From Glaciecola sp. 33A (GTDB taxonomy: Bacteria > Pseudomonadota > Gammaproteobacteria > Enterobacterales > Alteromonadaceae): a stretch of DNA of 64,000 nt. Every line of letters starts with the position of its first letter. The stretch's first letter is position 1. Positions 38,099 to 46,926 of the stretch are shown here, one piece after another. The notes beneath the pieces were generated by a model. That model searched no databases and had not been told where the DNA came from. It saw only the letters and a list, made by a program, of their open reading frames with translations. The stretch is taken from NCBI RefSeq assembly GCF_002836745.1, contig NZ_PJAR01000043.1, positions 248,001-312,000 of the forward strand, read 5' to 3'. The position numbers and the translations under genes were made by a program.

Positions 38099-39223
38099 CT
38101 AAGAAGACAGTTTCTCAATGGCTTCTACTAAATAGTCGCGAGAGCAGCCAAAGTTGAGCCTGAAAAAGTCTTTTTTACCAAAGTCTCTGCCGGGCGAAGG
38201 GCCTATGCCCTTCTCCTCACACCATTTTTGAGTGTCTGATACTTGCAGATCACTTGCGTCAACCCAAAGTAGGAACGTCGCTGCCGGTGAGATAGCTCTC
38301 AAGCCAGGTATTTTGTTTATTTCAGTAACCAAGTAATCACGGTTAGCTTTTAAGTAATCGAGTTCGCCTTGATGCCAATCATCACAATGTCTTAAAGCCG
38401 CATTTGTAGCGGTTAAGCCTGTGACTGTTACCCAAGGTACGATCCCTCGAGTCGATTTATTAAACGCAGCTCGTAATGTCGTGTTTGGAATAATCGCGAA
38501 AGAAGTACCTAAGCCAGCTATATTGAAGGTTTTACTGGCTGCCATCAACGTAATTGAGTGCTCGGTTAATTCTTTATGTGCACCGGCAGGTAAATGTTTA
38601 ACATCATCTAAGATTAAATCGCAGTGAATTTCGTCAGAACAAATTAAGACCTGGTGCTTTCGACAAATGCTAGCCACTTTGTCCATCTCTTCTTGAGTTA
38701 GAACGGAACCGACTGGGTTCATGGGGTTGCACATTATAAAGAGAGTTGCTTTGGGATCCGCGGCTGCTTTTTCTAAGGCAGCGAAATCCAAAGTCCAGCG
38801 GCCTTCTATTTCAATTGTCGGTACGCAAGTTCGATCAAGCCCATTGATCTTAGGCGCGGCTAGTAGCGGCGGATAATTAGGCGTTTGCACAATAATAGTA
38901 TCACCTGTATTACAATAGGCTTTTATCGCGACGTTGAACGCAGGCACGACACCCGGCGTCCATATTATCCAGCTAGGATCGACCTTCCAGTTATAGTGTT
39001 TTTTGCACCAGCTAACAATAGCATTAATTGCATCAGTATCATGTGCTGGCAGCGTATAACCAAACAGACCATCTTCAATACGTTGGTGTAATGCGTCTAG
39101 GATCGGTTCAGCGCAACGAAATTCAGTATCGGCAATCCACATCGGCAATATATCGGTGCCTTTGTACCTTTCCCACTTATAGGCTTTTGATGCTGTACGG
39201 TCTGGTTTGTTACTAAAATTCAT
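38099..39223 (-). CDS. MalY/PatB family PLP-dependent C-S lyase/aminotransferase
   Basis: A class I/II aminotransferase-fold protein of the MalY/PatB group, which usually cleaves cystathionine or cysteine conjugates. It begins with the group's MNFSNKPDR and LPMWIADTEF, has NPMNPVG and the PLP lysine in AASKTFNIAGL, and ends with FFRLNFGCSRDYL. The frame stays open to 39352, but the ATG at 39223 is preceded by AAAGGA on its strand and matches the family start, giving 374 residues. It lies beside no methionine gene, so the substrate is open. Confidence 0.9.
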   Translation of the reverse strand: MNFSNKPDRTASKAYKWERYKGTDILPMWIADTEFRCAEPILDALHQRIEDGLFGYTLPAHDTDAINAIVSWCKKHYNWKVDPSWIIWTPGVVPAFNVAIKAYCNTGDTIIVQTPNYPPLLAAPKINGLDRTCVPTIEIEGRWTLDFAALEKAAADPKATLFIMCNPMNPVGSVLTQEEMDKVASICRKHQVLICSDEIHCDLILDDVKHLPAGAHKELTEHSITLMAASKTFNIAGLGTSFAIIPNTTLRAAFNKSTRGIVPWVTVTGLTATNAALRHCDDWHQGELDYLKANRDYLVTEINKIPGLRAISPAATFLLWVDASDLQVSDTQKWCEEKGIGPSPGRDFGKKDFFRLNFGCSRDYLVEAIEKLSS

Positions 39224-39463
39224 TGCGGGTCCTTTGATTATTGATGTGTTGGCAGCACTGCGTTGTTGATAGAGTAAAAGGCGTATACAAACAAAAAACG
39301 TTGATGCAAAAAACGCTTCGTAGGCATCATCACTCCTGAGTCTAAAGCACAAACTTTAATTACTAAAGCACTAGTAGGAATATTTCATTATGTTGAGCAC
39401 AGGCTCAGTGCCTCAGGTCCCCTAATCGCAGAAGTCTATTCCCTTTTAAAGTGACAAACGATA

Positions 39464-42400
39464 TTACGCATCTTGTTGCTCAGTTGCCTCCAGTTCAGTT
39501 TCCAAACGGTTACTTTCATCTGCTCTCGGTTTCGAGAATGGCGCAATAAGTTGATACAGCACCGGCGTTAAAAAAAGAGTAAACACAACGGCAATACCTA
39601 AACCACCAAATACCACCCAACCAATCGAATTTCTCGCTTCAGCGCCTGCTCCCGTAGACAGTATCAAGGGCAGACCACCCAATATAGTCGACATTAAGGT
39701 CATCATAATTGGGCGTAACCTAACCGAAGCCGCCTGAACGATGGCATCATTAACCGCCATTCCTCGATCGCGCAATTGGTCAGCGAATTCAACAAGTAAG
39801 ATGGCATTTTTAGCAATTAAGCCTATTAGCATCACCAGCCCGATCTGAGAATAAATATTAATTGAAGTTCCGGTCAAATAGAGTGCATAAATTGCGGCTG
39901 CAATACCAAAAGGAACGGTTAGCATTACTACAATTGCGCTATTAACACTCTCAAATTGTGCCGCCAACACGAGTAATACAATAATGAACGCAAATAAATA
40001 GGTCATGGTAATCTGGTTCGAGGTTTCTTCAAAGGTAAGTGCTTCGCCCAAAAATACTAATCCGATGCCGTCGGCTAGGTTTTCATTAGCGATATCACGT
40101 AATTGCTTAACCGCATCGGCCATCGGTATGCTATCGGGTAGTTCTAATTGAATTTCAATGGCTCTGCGTTGAGCGTGACGCTCTAATTCAGCGGCAACGC
40201 CCTCTTCGGTAATGTACGCAAGGCTAGATAATGGCACCAAAATACCACTATTAGATTTTACAAAGAGATTGGTTAAATCTGACGGATTGGCCTTGTTTCT
40301 ATTCGACGACTGCAATATTAACGGGACCGCTTGGTCACCAATATTGAGATCGGTTACGTCATCGCCACTGATAGCAACTCTTAATGTAGTTGAGATATCA
40401 CTGAAAGAGACGCCCAGTTCTTCGGCTCTGCGTCTATCAATATTCACTCTTAGTTGCGGTTGCGTTGGCTGGTAGCCAATATCGGGTCTGCCAAGCTCGG
40501 GCAACTTTTCTTCTATAAGTTTCCCGAAGGCCAATGCCGATCGATAAATACGCTCGTAAGTGTCTCCTGTAAGCGCCATTTCCAAACCACCACCTTGGCC
40601 ACGAAGATTCAAACTATTACTACCAAAAGCCCGCGCTGGAGCCCCTGGGATAGCGCCAAGCTTGGGTCGCATCTCATTTATAATTGTTTGCTGTGACTTC
40701 TCTCTATTGTCCCAATGTGCTAGTGGTACAGTGATGAAAACAATGTTCGGATCCCATCTACCAACAACAGTATAAATCGAATCAACATCGGCATCATCGA
40801 CATAAGGCAGCAAAATTTGCTCCATTTTCTCGGCTTGCCGGTTCATATAATTTAAGCCAGCACCATCGGGACCTCTGGCAAATACGCGTATTACTCCTCT
40901 ATCTTCGGAGGGCAAAAGTTGGTTTTCAATTTGTTCATATAGTAATGCGGCACCACCAGCCGATAAAACCGAAACCAGCACCGTTAACCATGAAAAACGT
41001 AGCGTCTGATGCAGTACTGCCATGTATCCATTTAACATGAAGGTACCAAAGACGCCAAGGGTACGGTCAAAAAAACTATTATTTTTGGTCTTGACGGGTA
41101 ACTTAGCGGTTAACGCCGGTACTAAACTCAATGCAACAAATGAAGAAATGATAACAGCGCCAGCAAGCACACCACCAAACTCCCTAAACAGTCTACCTGC
41201 GGTAGATGGTAAAAAAGCGATAGGAATGAAAACCGCAGCAAGTACTGCAGTGGTGGCAACCACCGCAAAAAAAACTTCTCTGGTACCTAAAACTGCAGCG
41301 GCTCTTGAACCCATACCTTGAGCACGACGGCGTTGGATATTTTCGGATACTACAATGGCATCATCAACGATAAGTCCGGTTCCAAGCACCAATGCGAGTA
41401 GGGTTAAAATATTGATAGAGAAACCAAGTAGCCACATGATGACTAATGCGCCAACCAATGAGACTGGTATCGACAAAGCAGGGACTAACGTCGCTCTAAA
41501 GTTACCTAAAAACAACCACAAGGTGCCAATAACTAGCAATATAGTCAAAGCCAGAGAGAACACAACCTCATCTACCGAACTACGAATAAATTCTGCATCA
41601 TCGGATGTAACCACAATATGCAGGTCAGCAAATCGCGTGTCTAGGGCCTTAACCATCGCCAGTACTTCATCTGAAATTTCTATCGTATTTGAACGTGCCT
41701 GTCGTATTATACCTAAACCTACAACGGGTCTGCCATCGAGTCGGACTATACTATTGGCATCAGCGGGGCCGAAATAAACGCTCGCAACATCACCTATCCG
41801 AGTGTCTCCTGAGATTAAAATTTGCTCAATATCTTGTGTAGAGACTGAAGTTGCATCCGCTCTCACAATGAGTTCTTGGTCTTGCGATTTAACACTACCA
41901 GCAGGCACATCAAACGGTGCCAAGCGCAAGGCTGCAGAGACGTCCGTCATCGACAAATTGAAGCTTGTTAAGCGCAGTGGGTCGACGGATACTCGCATGA
42001 CTCGCTGGCGCTGACCGTCTAGCGACACATCAGCAACGCCGGGAATGCTCAAGAATAACGGTGCTAGGTCAACTTCGACGCGCTCGGTTAAGGTTTCCAT
42101 ATCAAGCGAGTCGCTGCTTATAGCTAAGCTCACAACAGCCTGAGCGTCGTTGTCTGCTTTTATAATCGATAACTGCTCAACTTCTGCAGGTAATCTGCGC
42201 TGCACGCGACTGACCGACTCACGGAGTTCATTAGCGGCATCTTCAAGGTTTGTGCCCGGGCGAAATTCAACTCGAATCCGTGAAGAGCCTTCCTCGCTGG
42301 AGGCGTTGATAGAATCAACCCCGCTGACTCTGGCAACGGCACCCTCTAACCGGCTAGTTACTTCACTATCAACGGTCTCAGGAGAACCGCCAGGATAACT

Positions 42401-42574
42401 AGCTGAAACCGTAACAATTGGGCGATCCACATCAGGCAATTCTCTTATTTCTAGGTCGTTAATGGCGGCAAAACCTGCTAAAATGATGAGCAAATTTAGC
42501 ACCATCACCAGCACGGGACGGCGTATGGATAGTGAGGGTAAATCGTTTATTTGACGTGCATTATTTTTGCTCAT
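39464..42574 (-). CDS. RND efflux pump, inner-membrane permease
   Basis: A 1036-residue RND permease of the HAE1 (AcrB) class with twelve membrane segments and two large periplasmic loops. The proton relay is visible as the Asp pair in GLIVDDAIVVSENI and the Lys in GLIAKNAILLVEFA. Its ATG overlaps the TGA of the adaptor gene by four bases, so the two are coupled. No outer-membrane channel or regulator adjoins it, so it probably uses a TolC encoded elsewhere. The substrate is unknown. Confidence 0.95.
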   Translation of the reverse strand: MSKNNARQINDLPSLSIRRPVLVMVLNLLIILAGFAAINDLEIRELPDVDRPIVTVSASYPGGSPETVDSEVTSRLEGAVARVSGVDSINASSEEGSSRIRVEFRPGTNLEDAANELRESVSRVQRRLPAEVEQLSIIKADNDAQAVVSLAISSDSLDMETLTERVEVDLAPLFLSIPGVADVSLDGQRQRVMRVSVDPLRLTSFNLSMTDVSAALRLAPFDVPAGSVKSQDQELIVRADATSVSTQDIEQILISGDTRIGDVASVYFGPADANSIVRLDGRPVVGLGIIRQARSNTIEISDEVLAMVKALDTRFADLHIVVTSDDAEFIRSSVDEVVFSLALTILLVIGTLWLFLGNFRATLVPALSIPVSLVGALVIMWLLGFSINILTLLALVLGTGLIVDDAIVVSENIQRRRAQGMGSRAAAVLGTREVFFAVVATTAVLAAVFIPIAFLPSTAGRLFREFGGVLAGAVIISSFVALSLVPALTAKLPVKTKNNSFFDRTLGVFGTFMLNGYMAVLHQTLRFSWLTVLVSVLSAGGAALLYEQIENQLLPSEDRGVIRVFARGPDGAGLNYMNRQAEKMEQILLPYVDDADVDSIYTVVGRWDPNIVFITVPLAHWDNREKSQQTIINEMRPKLGAIPGAPARAFGSNSLNLRGQGGGLEMALTGDTYERIYRSALAFGKLIEEKLPELGRPDIGYQPTQPQLRVNIDRRRAEELGVSFSDISTTLRVAISGDDVTDLNIGDQAVPLILQSSNRNKANPSDLTNLFVKSNSGILVPLSSLAYITEEGVAAELERHAQRRAIEIQLELPDSIPMADAVKQLRDIANENLADGIGLVFLGEALTFEETSNQITMTYLFAFIIVLLVLAAQFESVNSAIVVMLTVPFGIAAAIYALYLTGTSINIYSQIGLVMLIGLIAKNAILLVEFADQLRDRGMAVNDAIVQAASVRLRPIMMTLMSTILGGLPLILSTGAGAEARNSIGWVVFGGLGIAVVFTLFLTPVLYQLIAPFSKPRADESNRLETELEATEQQDA

Positions 42575-43617
42575 GAGATGCCTTCAGGCCTATTAATAGC
42601 CTCAAGCCTTTGCCCCTGTCGCAGTTGCTGCACACCTTCAACAACTAACATTGCCTTGGCGTTAAATTCTCCGATAACCAAAATTGTGCCGCGTAAACGC
42701 TCTTGTATTTGTACATCAACTCTAGTGGCCTTACCATCAAACATTTGCCAAACGTAGGCACCGGTTGCACCCCACAATAGTGCTGTTTCCGGAATTGCCG
42801 CATATTCTTGACCCTTAACCGATAACGTCACTCTAAAGCTCATACCGGGCCGATATCTATCGTCGCTATTATCTAGCTTTGCCCTCACGCGGATGGTTCG
42901 ATCTTGCTCATTAATTCGCGTATCTATTTGCGCAATGCTGGCACTAATATTAATATCACGATTTTGCCAAGGTGTTAACGTTACTTCTGGCTTATTACTC
43001 AGCATCGCCAAAGACACTTCAGGTGCTGAAAAATTAATAAAAAGGGTCTTTCTATCATCGAGTGTGGTGATCATGGTTTGCTGAGAAATACGATCACCGA
43101 CCTCCACATCCGTGAAGCCAACAATGCCGCTAAAAGGAGCTTTGACAATCCGCTCTCTGAGCGCAACCTCAGCTTCTTTTACTGCAATTTCGGCAAATGC
43201 AAGTTGGGTGCTGGCAATATCTACTTGGCTTTGTGATGCAGCACCTTTTTTTCGACTTTCAACTAACCGGCTATACTCTCGGCTCGCATCTTTTAATTGT
43301 ATTTTGCCGCGTTCCAGTGCAACTGACTCACGTTCGTTGTATAGCGTTAATAATACGTGGTCTTTTTCAACTTGTTGACCGGGAATAAAGTTGACCGAAA
43401 TCACTCGTTCACTTACGGCCGGAAACAAAACAATGGACTTTACCGCTTCGGCTGTGCCAACAGCTTCGATATTCGACACCTGTGCTTGATATGCTAATGG
43501 TTCGACTAAAACCTGTGTTTTGCTTTCACCTCGCTCACCCCATGATTGTGCGTGCGCAGTACTGGTAAATATTAATCCAAATATAAAAATAGATAGCAAA
43601 ATGCGGTGAGTCAACAT
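42571..43617 (-). CDS. RND efflux periplasmic adaptor subunit
   Basis: A 348-residue membrane fusion protein with a signal peptide (about 1-23, ending AHAQS) and no lipobox cysteine. It has the lipoyl half-motifs (AVSERVISVNFIPGQQVEKDHVL and IVKAPFSGIVGFTDVEVGD) flanking a short alpha hairpin, and beta-barrel and membrane-proximal domains. It bridges the permease to an outer-membrane channel. The stop overlaps the permease start. It is the first gene of the pair, and is divergent from the DUF2946-like gene. Confidence 0.93.
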   Translation of the reverse strand: MLTHRILLSIFIFGLIFTSTAHAQSWGERGESKTQVLVEPLAYQAQVSNIEAVGTAEAVKSIVLFPAVSERVISVNFIPGQQVEKDHVLLTLYNERESVALERGKIQLKDASREYSRLVESRKKGAASQSQVDIASTQLAFAEIAVKEAEVALRERIVKAPFSGIVGFTDVEVGDRISQQTMITTLDDRKTLFINFSAPEVSLAMLSNKPEVTLTPWQNRDINISASIAQIDTRINEQDRTIRVRAKLDNSDDRYRPGMSFRVTLSVKGQEYAAIPETALLWGATGAYVWQMFDGKATRVDVQIQERLRGTILVIGEFNAKAMLVVEGVQQLRQGQRLEAINRPEGIS

Positions 43618-43994
43618 AAACAGGGGGGTCTCAGTTAATTAATCATATATCAGACATACGACTACGCGATAAGTACCTTTTTAGATCAGGTTTTTAGCTT
43701 GTCTAATCTGCATTTTAAAAAAAGGCGGCTTTATGTTGATAGAAACTAATGCTTACACTAAAGCAGACTGGTTACAAAAATTAAGCAAAACGAAAAAGGA
43801 CGTTGAAAACCACTAGGATATTGACTTATGTTTTAAATAAGCTGACAAATTTAACTTATGCCTTGTTTTTATCTTCAATTTGGGGTTGACTATCGTTCAA
43901 GCTAATCTTTGTTGGCGTTATGATCACAGTAGTGCACGAATCATTATGAGGTTTTAAAAGCGCAGCAAACAAAAGGTAACCAGTTAACGTAAGC
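43618..43994. other. Divergent region between RND adaptor and DUF2946-like gene
   Basis: These 377 AT-rich bases must hold promoters for both directions. I see no regulator site that I can name. A 27-codon ORF with AAGGCGG before its ATG lies at 43733-43816. Confidence 0.55.
43733..43816 (+). CDS. Possible small ORF, 27 residues
   Basis: ATG at 43733 with AAGGCGG six bases upstream opens a frame that ends in TAG at 43814-43816. The product begins MLIETNAYTKADWLQKL and is hydrophilic. It could be a small protein, a leader peptide or a remnant of a longer gene. No family is recognised. Confidence 0.3.
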   Translation: MLIETNAYTKADWLQKLSKTKKDVENH

Positions 43995-44417
43995 ATGTTG
44001 TTTAAAACTGCAAATCACTACATTCTCATTACGCTGCTCCTGCTAGCCCTGATTTTTAATCAAGGCCTTGGCATCTTGAGTAGTGCTAATGCGATGTCTG
44101 GAATGCAGAGTTTTGCAGATGAAGATACCCTCGCGATTTGCACAGGTACGAGCGTAAAGTGGATATCAGCAGCGATATTCTATCAGTCTGGTGAGCTTAT
44201 AGAAGTGGATGCTCCGAGCGACACCCCTGCTAACTTACATGAAGTATCATGCATTTTTGCGCACCTCAACGACTCACCAAAAGACCACCAATTTGGTACA
44301 CTCCAAGCCCCTAAAAATGACTTTGTCACTCCTGTAGTTAACAATGCAAAGCGTTTATTCGTTGCAACAGATTACGTCAATAATTTTCTGGCTAGAGGAC
44401 CTCCTGCTTTTCTATAA
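43995..44417 (+). CDS. DUF2946-like exported protein
   Basis: A 140-residue protein with an N-terminal hydrophobic segment (about 10-30) that is a signal or anchor, two cysteines (in AICTGT and VSCIF), and the C-terminal ending ARGPPAFL. A short exported protein with two Cys and an R-x-PP end is the DUF2946 pattern, a family often found beside TonB receptors and copper genes. The match is by general features, not strong motifs. It is followed by a receptor gene of the copper-receptor type after about 140 bases. Confidence 0.55.
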   Translation: MLFKTANHYILITLLLLALIFNQGLGILSSANAMSGMQSFADEDTLAICTGTSVKWISAAIFYQSGELIEVDAPSDTPANLHEVSCIFAHLNDSPKDHQFGTLQAPKNDFVTPVVNNAKRLFVATDYVNNFLARGPPAFL

Positions 44418-44486
44418 ACCACGTTGATACTTAAAACTAATCCGCAATATATGGATTATCTTCTATCATTTATAGGAAACAGATAC

Positions 44487-44564
44487 ATGATGTTACGTTA
44501 TAGCTTTAGTCCTGTGTGCTCAGATAATACGGGCACTAAAAACAACAAAAAAAGCTTCAATTGA
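44487..44564 (+). CDS. Leader ORF of 25 codons coupled to the receptor
   Basis: ATGATG at 44487, preceded by AGGAAAC, opens a frame that ends in TGA at 44562-44564. The product begins MMLRYSFSPVCSDN and contains a single Cys. Its stop overlaps the TTG start of the receptor gene as TTGA, which suggests that ribosomes finishing the leader start the receptor. A role in regulation is inference. Confidence 0.5.
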   Translation: MMLRYSFSPVCSDNTGTKNNKKSFN

Positions 44565-46795
44565 AAGCAAAAAATAAACCGATAGAATATAAAAAAGGTG
44601 TATATTTGCCAATTTATATGGCGGTAATACTCGCTTTCACAGCGCCAAATAATGCACTTGCTGAGTCTGCCTCAGCGCTTGAAAATAATACACGACAATC
44701 AATATCGAGAGTAAAAGATGGTCAACAAGCGCCACTTCATAATGAGGGTAGGGCAGTTAAAGAAATTGAAAGAATTGAAATCATTGGTCAAATAAATACA
44801 GGATTAATGGAATCTCAAATTGCATTGGCCGATTCCAGTTCACCTGACCTGCGTTCACAATTGTCACAACTCCCTGGTGTCAGTATAAACGGCAATGGTC
44901 TGGTCAGTGGGATTGTCCAGTATAGAGGTTTATTCGGTGATCGGCTCAAGGTCAAAATTGACGGTATTGAGATTGCAGGTGCAGGACCAAATGCAATGGA
45001 TAGTCCACTATCTCATGCCCTTGGTAATGGCCACGAAATTGTTCTGTATCAAGGCATAGCTCCGGTATCTGTTGGTTATGAAACGCTTGCTGGTGCGATT
45101 GAAATAAAGGATGTAAAACCCTCACTTGGTGACTCGAAAGCGTTTGCTGCTGCAACTACGTTGTCGGCAAGTTGGTTTACGAATAACGACGCTAAAATGG
45201 TAGGTGTTAACACTGTTCTTGCCAATGACAAGAACTATGCTTCATTTCAGGGCCAATATCAGGATGCACAAAATTATGAAAGTGGTGCTGGATTAATTGT
45301 TCCATCGACTTTTTATGAACGCAGTGGCCTAAAATTTAAAGTTGGAAGACAGACAGACGAGTATCAGTTAGATCTATTAGTTGGTACTCGTAATACCAAT
45401 GAGTCAGGAACGCCTGCGCTTGCTATGGATATATCGTTTATAGACGCACTTTGGTACAAGCTTAGTTTTGAACAAAATCTTAGCAACGATTGGACAACTA
45501 AAGTGCAGGTGTTTGGTAATCAAAATCAACACATTATGAATAATTTTAACCTTCGCACAGCGCCTGCTTTGGCAGCATATAGACAAAATACAGTGGATAG
45601 CAAGGCTGTTGGGGTAGACCTTGATATTATCCAAAATTCGGCGAAAAGAGATTGGCAATTCGGGGCTAATTATTATTCGCAAGCTCACAACTCTCGAATA
45701 ACTAACCCCAATAATACGTCTTTCTTTATTCAGAATTTTAATAATATTGAGCGTGAAGTAGGGAGTGTATACGTGCAATATAATATTACAGCTAATTCAA
45801 ATGAGTCTGCCAATATCCATAGCAACGATGTGCATTGGCAACTTGGTGGCAGATTCAGCAATATTAGTTACAGCACTGATGAAGTCGACTCCAATATGGT
45901 TTTGGTCAATCCAAATATTGCCACACTGGCAAATAATTTTAATACTTCACAAGGAACACTTGATTTTGATTTAATCGATTTAGTCGTTAAAGCCGAAACA
46001 AAAATTAACGATAACTTACGCGCAACCCTATCATTGGGCCAAAAAGAACGAGCACCGAGTTATAATGAGCTTTATTCTTGGTTTCCACTCGGTGTGTCAG
46101 CTGGCTTAGCCGATGGAAGAAACTACGTGGGTAATTTAGCGCTTAAAAAGGAAACGGCGGGGCAGATTGATATAGGTTTGCAATTACACAATGATGATCT
46201 GACTATTATGGGCAGTGTTTTCTACCATAGTATTGATAACTATATTATCGGTGTACCGTCAAGCAATATGTCAGCCAACATGATAGCCAATATGATGGGA
46301 GCAAAACCGCCATTGCAGTGGAATAACCGCAAAGCGAAATTACGTGGAGCTGACTTATATATATCCAAAATAATTGGGACATATTGGCAAGCAACGATGA
46401 GCGGTCAATGGGTTGAAGGTAAATTGAGCGATAGTATTGATGTCCAACGCTACCCGCTATACCGTATAGCGCCTTTGAGTGGAAATATATCTTTACGCTG
46501 GAGCAAGGCCGAGCTTGATGCATCGCTGTCATTGACTATCGCAGACAGCCAAAATAATGTGTCGTCATTACAAAATGAAAGCCCAACACCGGGTTATGCT
46601 GTTTGGAATTTCAATCTGCACTATCAAGTGACGCCAACACTGGCATTGAGTTTAGTTGCAGAAAACCTGTTGGATAAAGAATATGCCCAGCACTTGGGTG
46701 GTATTAATAGAGTTTCTGGCAGCGAAATAGCAGTTGCACAAAAAGTACCTGAAATGGGTCGTAACATAGGCTTATATGCAGAGTATTCGTTCTAA
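44561..46795 (+). CDS. TonB-dependent receptor, probably copper-type
   Basis: A 744-residue outer-membrane receptor with a signal peptide (about 1-35, cleavage near NALAES), a plug domain (about 75-190) and a barrel ending in an aromatic residue. The plug blocks VQYRGLFGDRLKVKIDG, GAGPNAMDSPLSH and GIAPVSVGYETLAGAI resemble the group that includes OprC/NosA-like copper receptors. A Met cluster, NMSANMIANMMG, lies near residues 568-579. The start is TTG, overlapping a leader-ORF stop. Copper as ligand is inference from this likeness and the DUF2946-like neighbour. Confidence 0.8.
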   Translation: MKAKNKPIEYKKGVYLPIYMAVILAFTAPNNALAESASALENNTRQSISRVKDGQQAPLHNEGRAVKEIERIEIIGQINTGLMESQIALADSSSPDLRSQLSQLPGVSINGNGLVSGIVQYRGLFGDRLKVKIDGIEIAGAGPNAMDSPLSHALGNGHEIVLYQGIAPVSVGYETLAGAIEIKDVKPSLGDSKAFAAATTLSASWFTNNDAKMVGVNTVLANDKNYASFQGQYQDAQNYESGAGLIVPSTFYERSGLKFKVGRQTDEYQLDLLVGTRNTNESGTPALAMDISFIDALWYKLSFEQNLSNDWTTKVQVFGNQNQHIMNNFNLRTAPALAAYRQNTVDSKAVGVDLDIIQNSAKRDWQFGANYYSQAHNSRITNPNNTSFFIQNFNNIEREVGSVYVQYNITANSNESANIHSNDVHWQLGGRFSNISYSTDEVDSNMVLVNPNIATLANNFNTSQGTLDFDLIDLVVKAETKINDNLRATLSLGQKERAPSYNELYSWFPLGVSAGLADGRNYVGNLALKKETAGQIDIGLQLHNDDLTIMGSVFYHSIDNYIIGVPSSNMSANMIANMMGAKPPLQWNNRKAKLRGADLYISKIIGTYWQATMSGQWVEGKLSDSIDVQRYPLYRIAPLSGNISLRWSKAELDASLSLTIADSQNNVSSLQNESPTPGYAVWNFNLHYQVTPTLALSLVAENLLDKEYAQHLGGINRVSGSEIAVAQKVPEMGRNIGLYAEYSF

Positions 46796-46871
46796 CATTC
46801 ATGAGTATAAATGAGAGTGGATTTAGTTAATCTTTTATTTCTGCAGCGGCTAATCATCAAGCGCTTACAAT

Positions 46872-46899
46872 AAAAAACCCAGCAACTGCTGGGTTTTTT
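46872..46899. terminator. Bidirectional terminator between the receptor gene and typA
   Basis: AAAAAACCCAGCA faces TGCTGGGTTTTTT in a near-perfect hairpin flanked by A and T runs, so it can end transcripts from both convergent genes. Confidence 0.88.
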
Positions 46900-46926
46900 A
46901 ATGATTAAATTAAAAAAGACTAAGAA

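Noticed and set aside
44487-44620. A frameshift joining the 25-codon frame to the receptor
   Set aside because: The receptor frame has its own plausible signal peptide after the TTG start, and the leader frame looks unlike a signal peptide, so coupling explains it better than an error.
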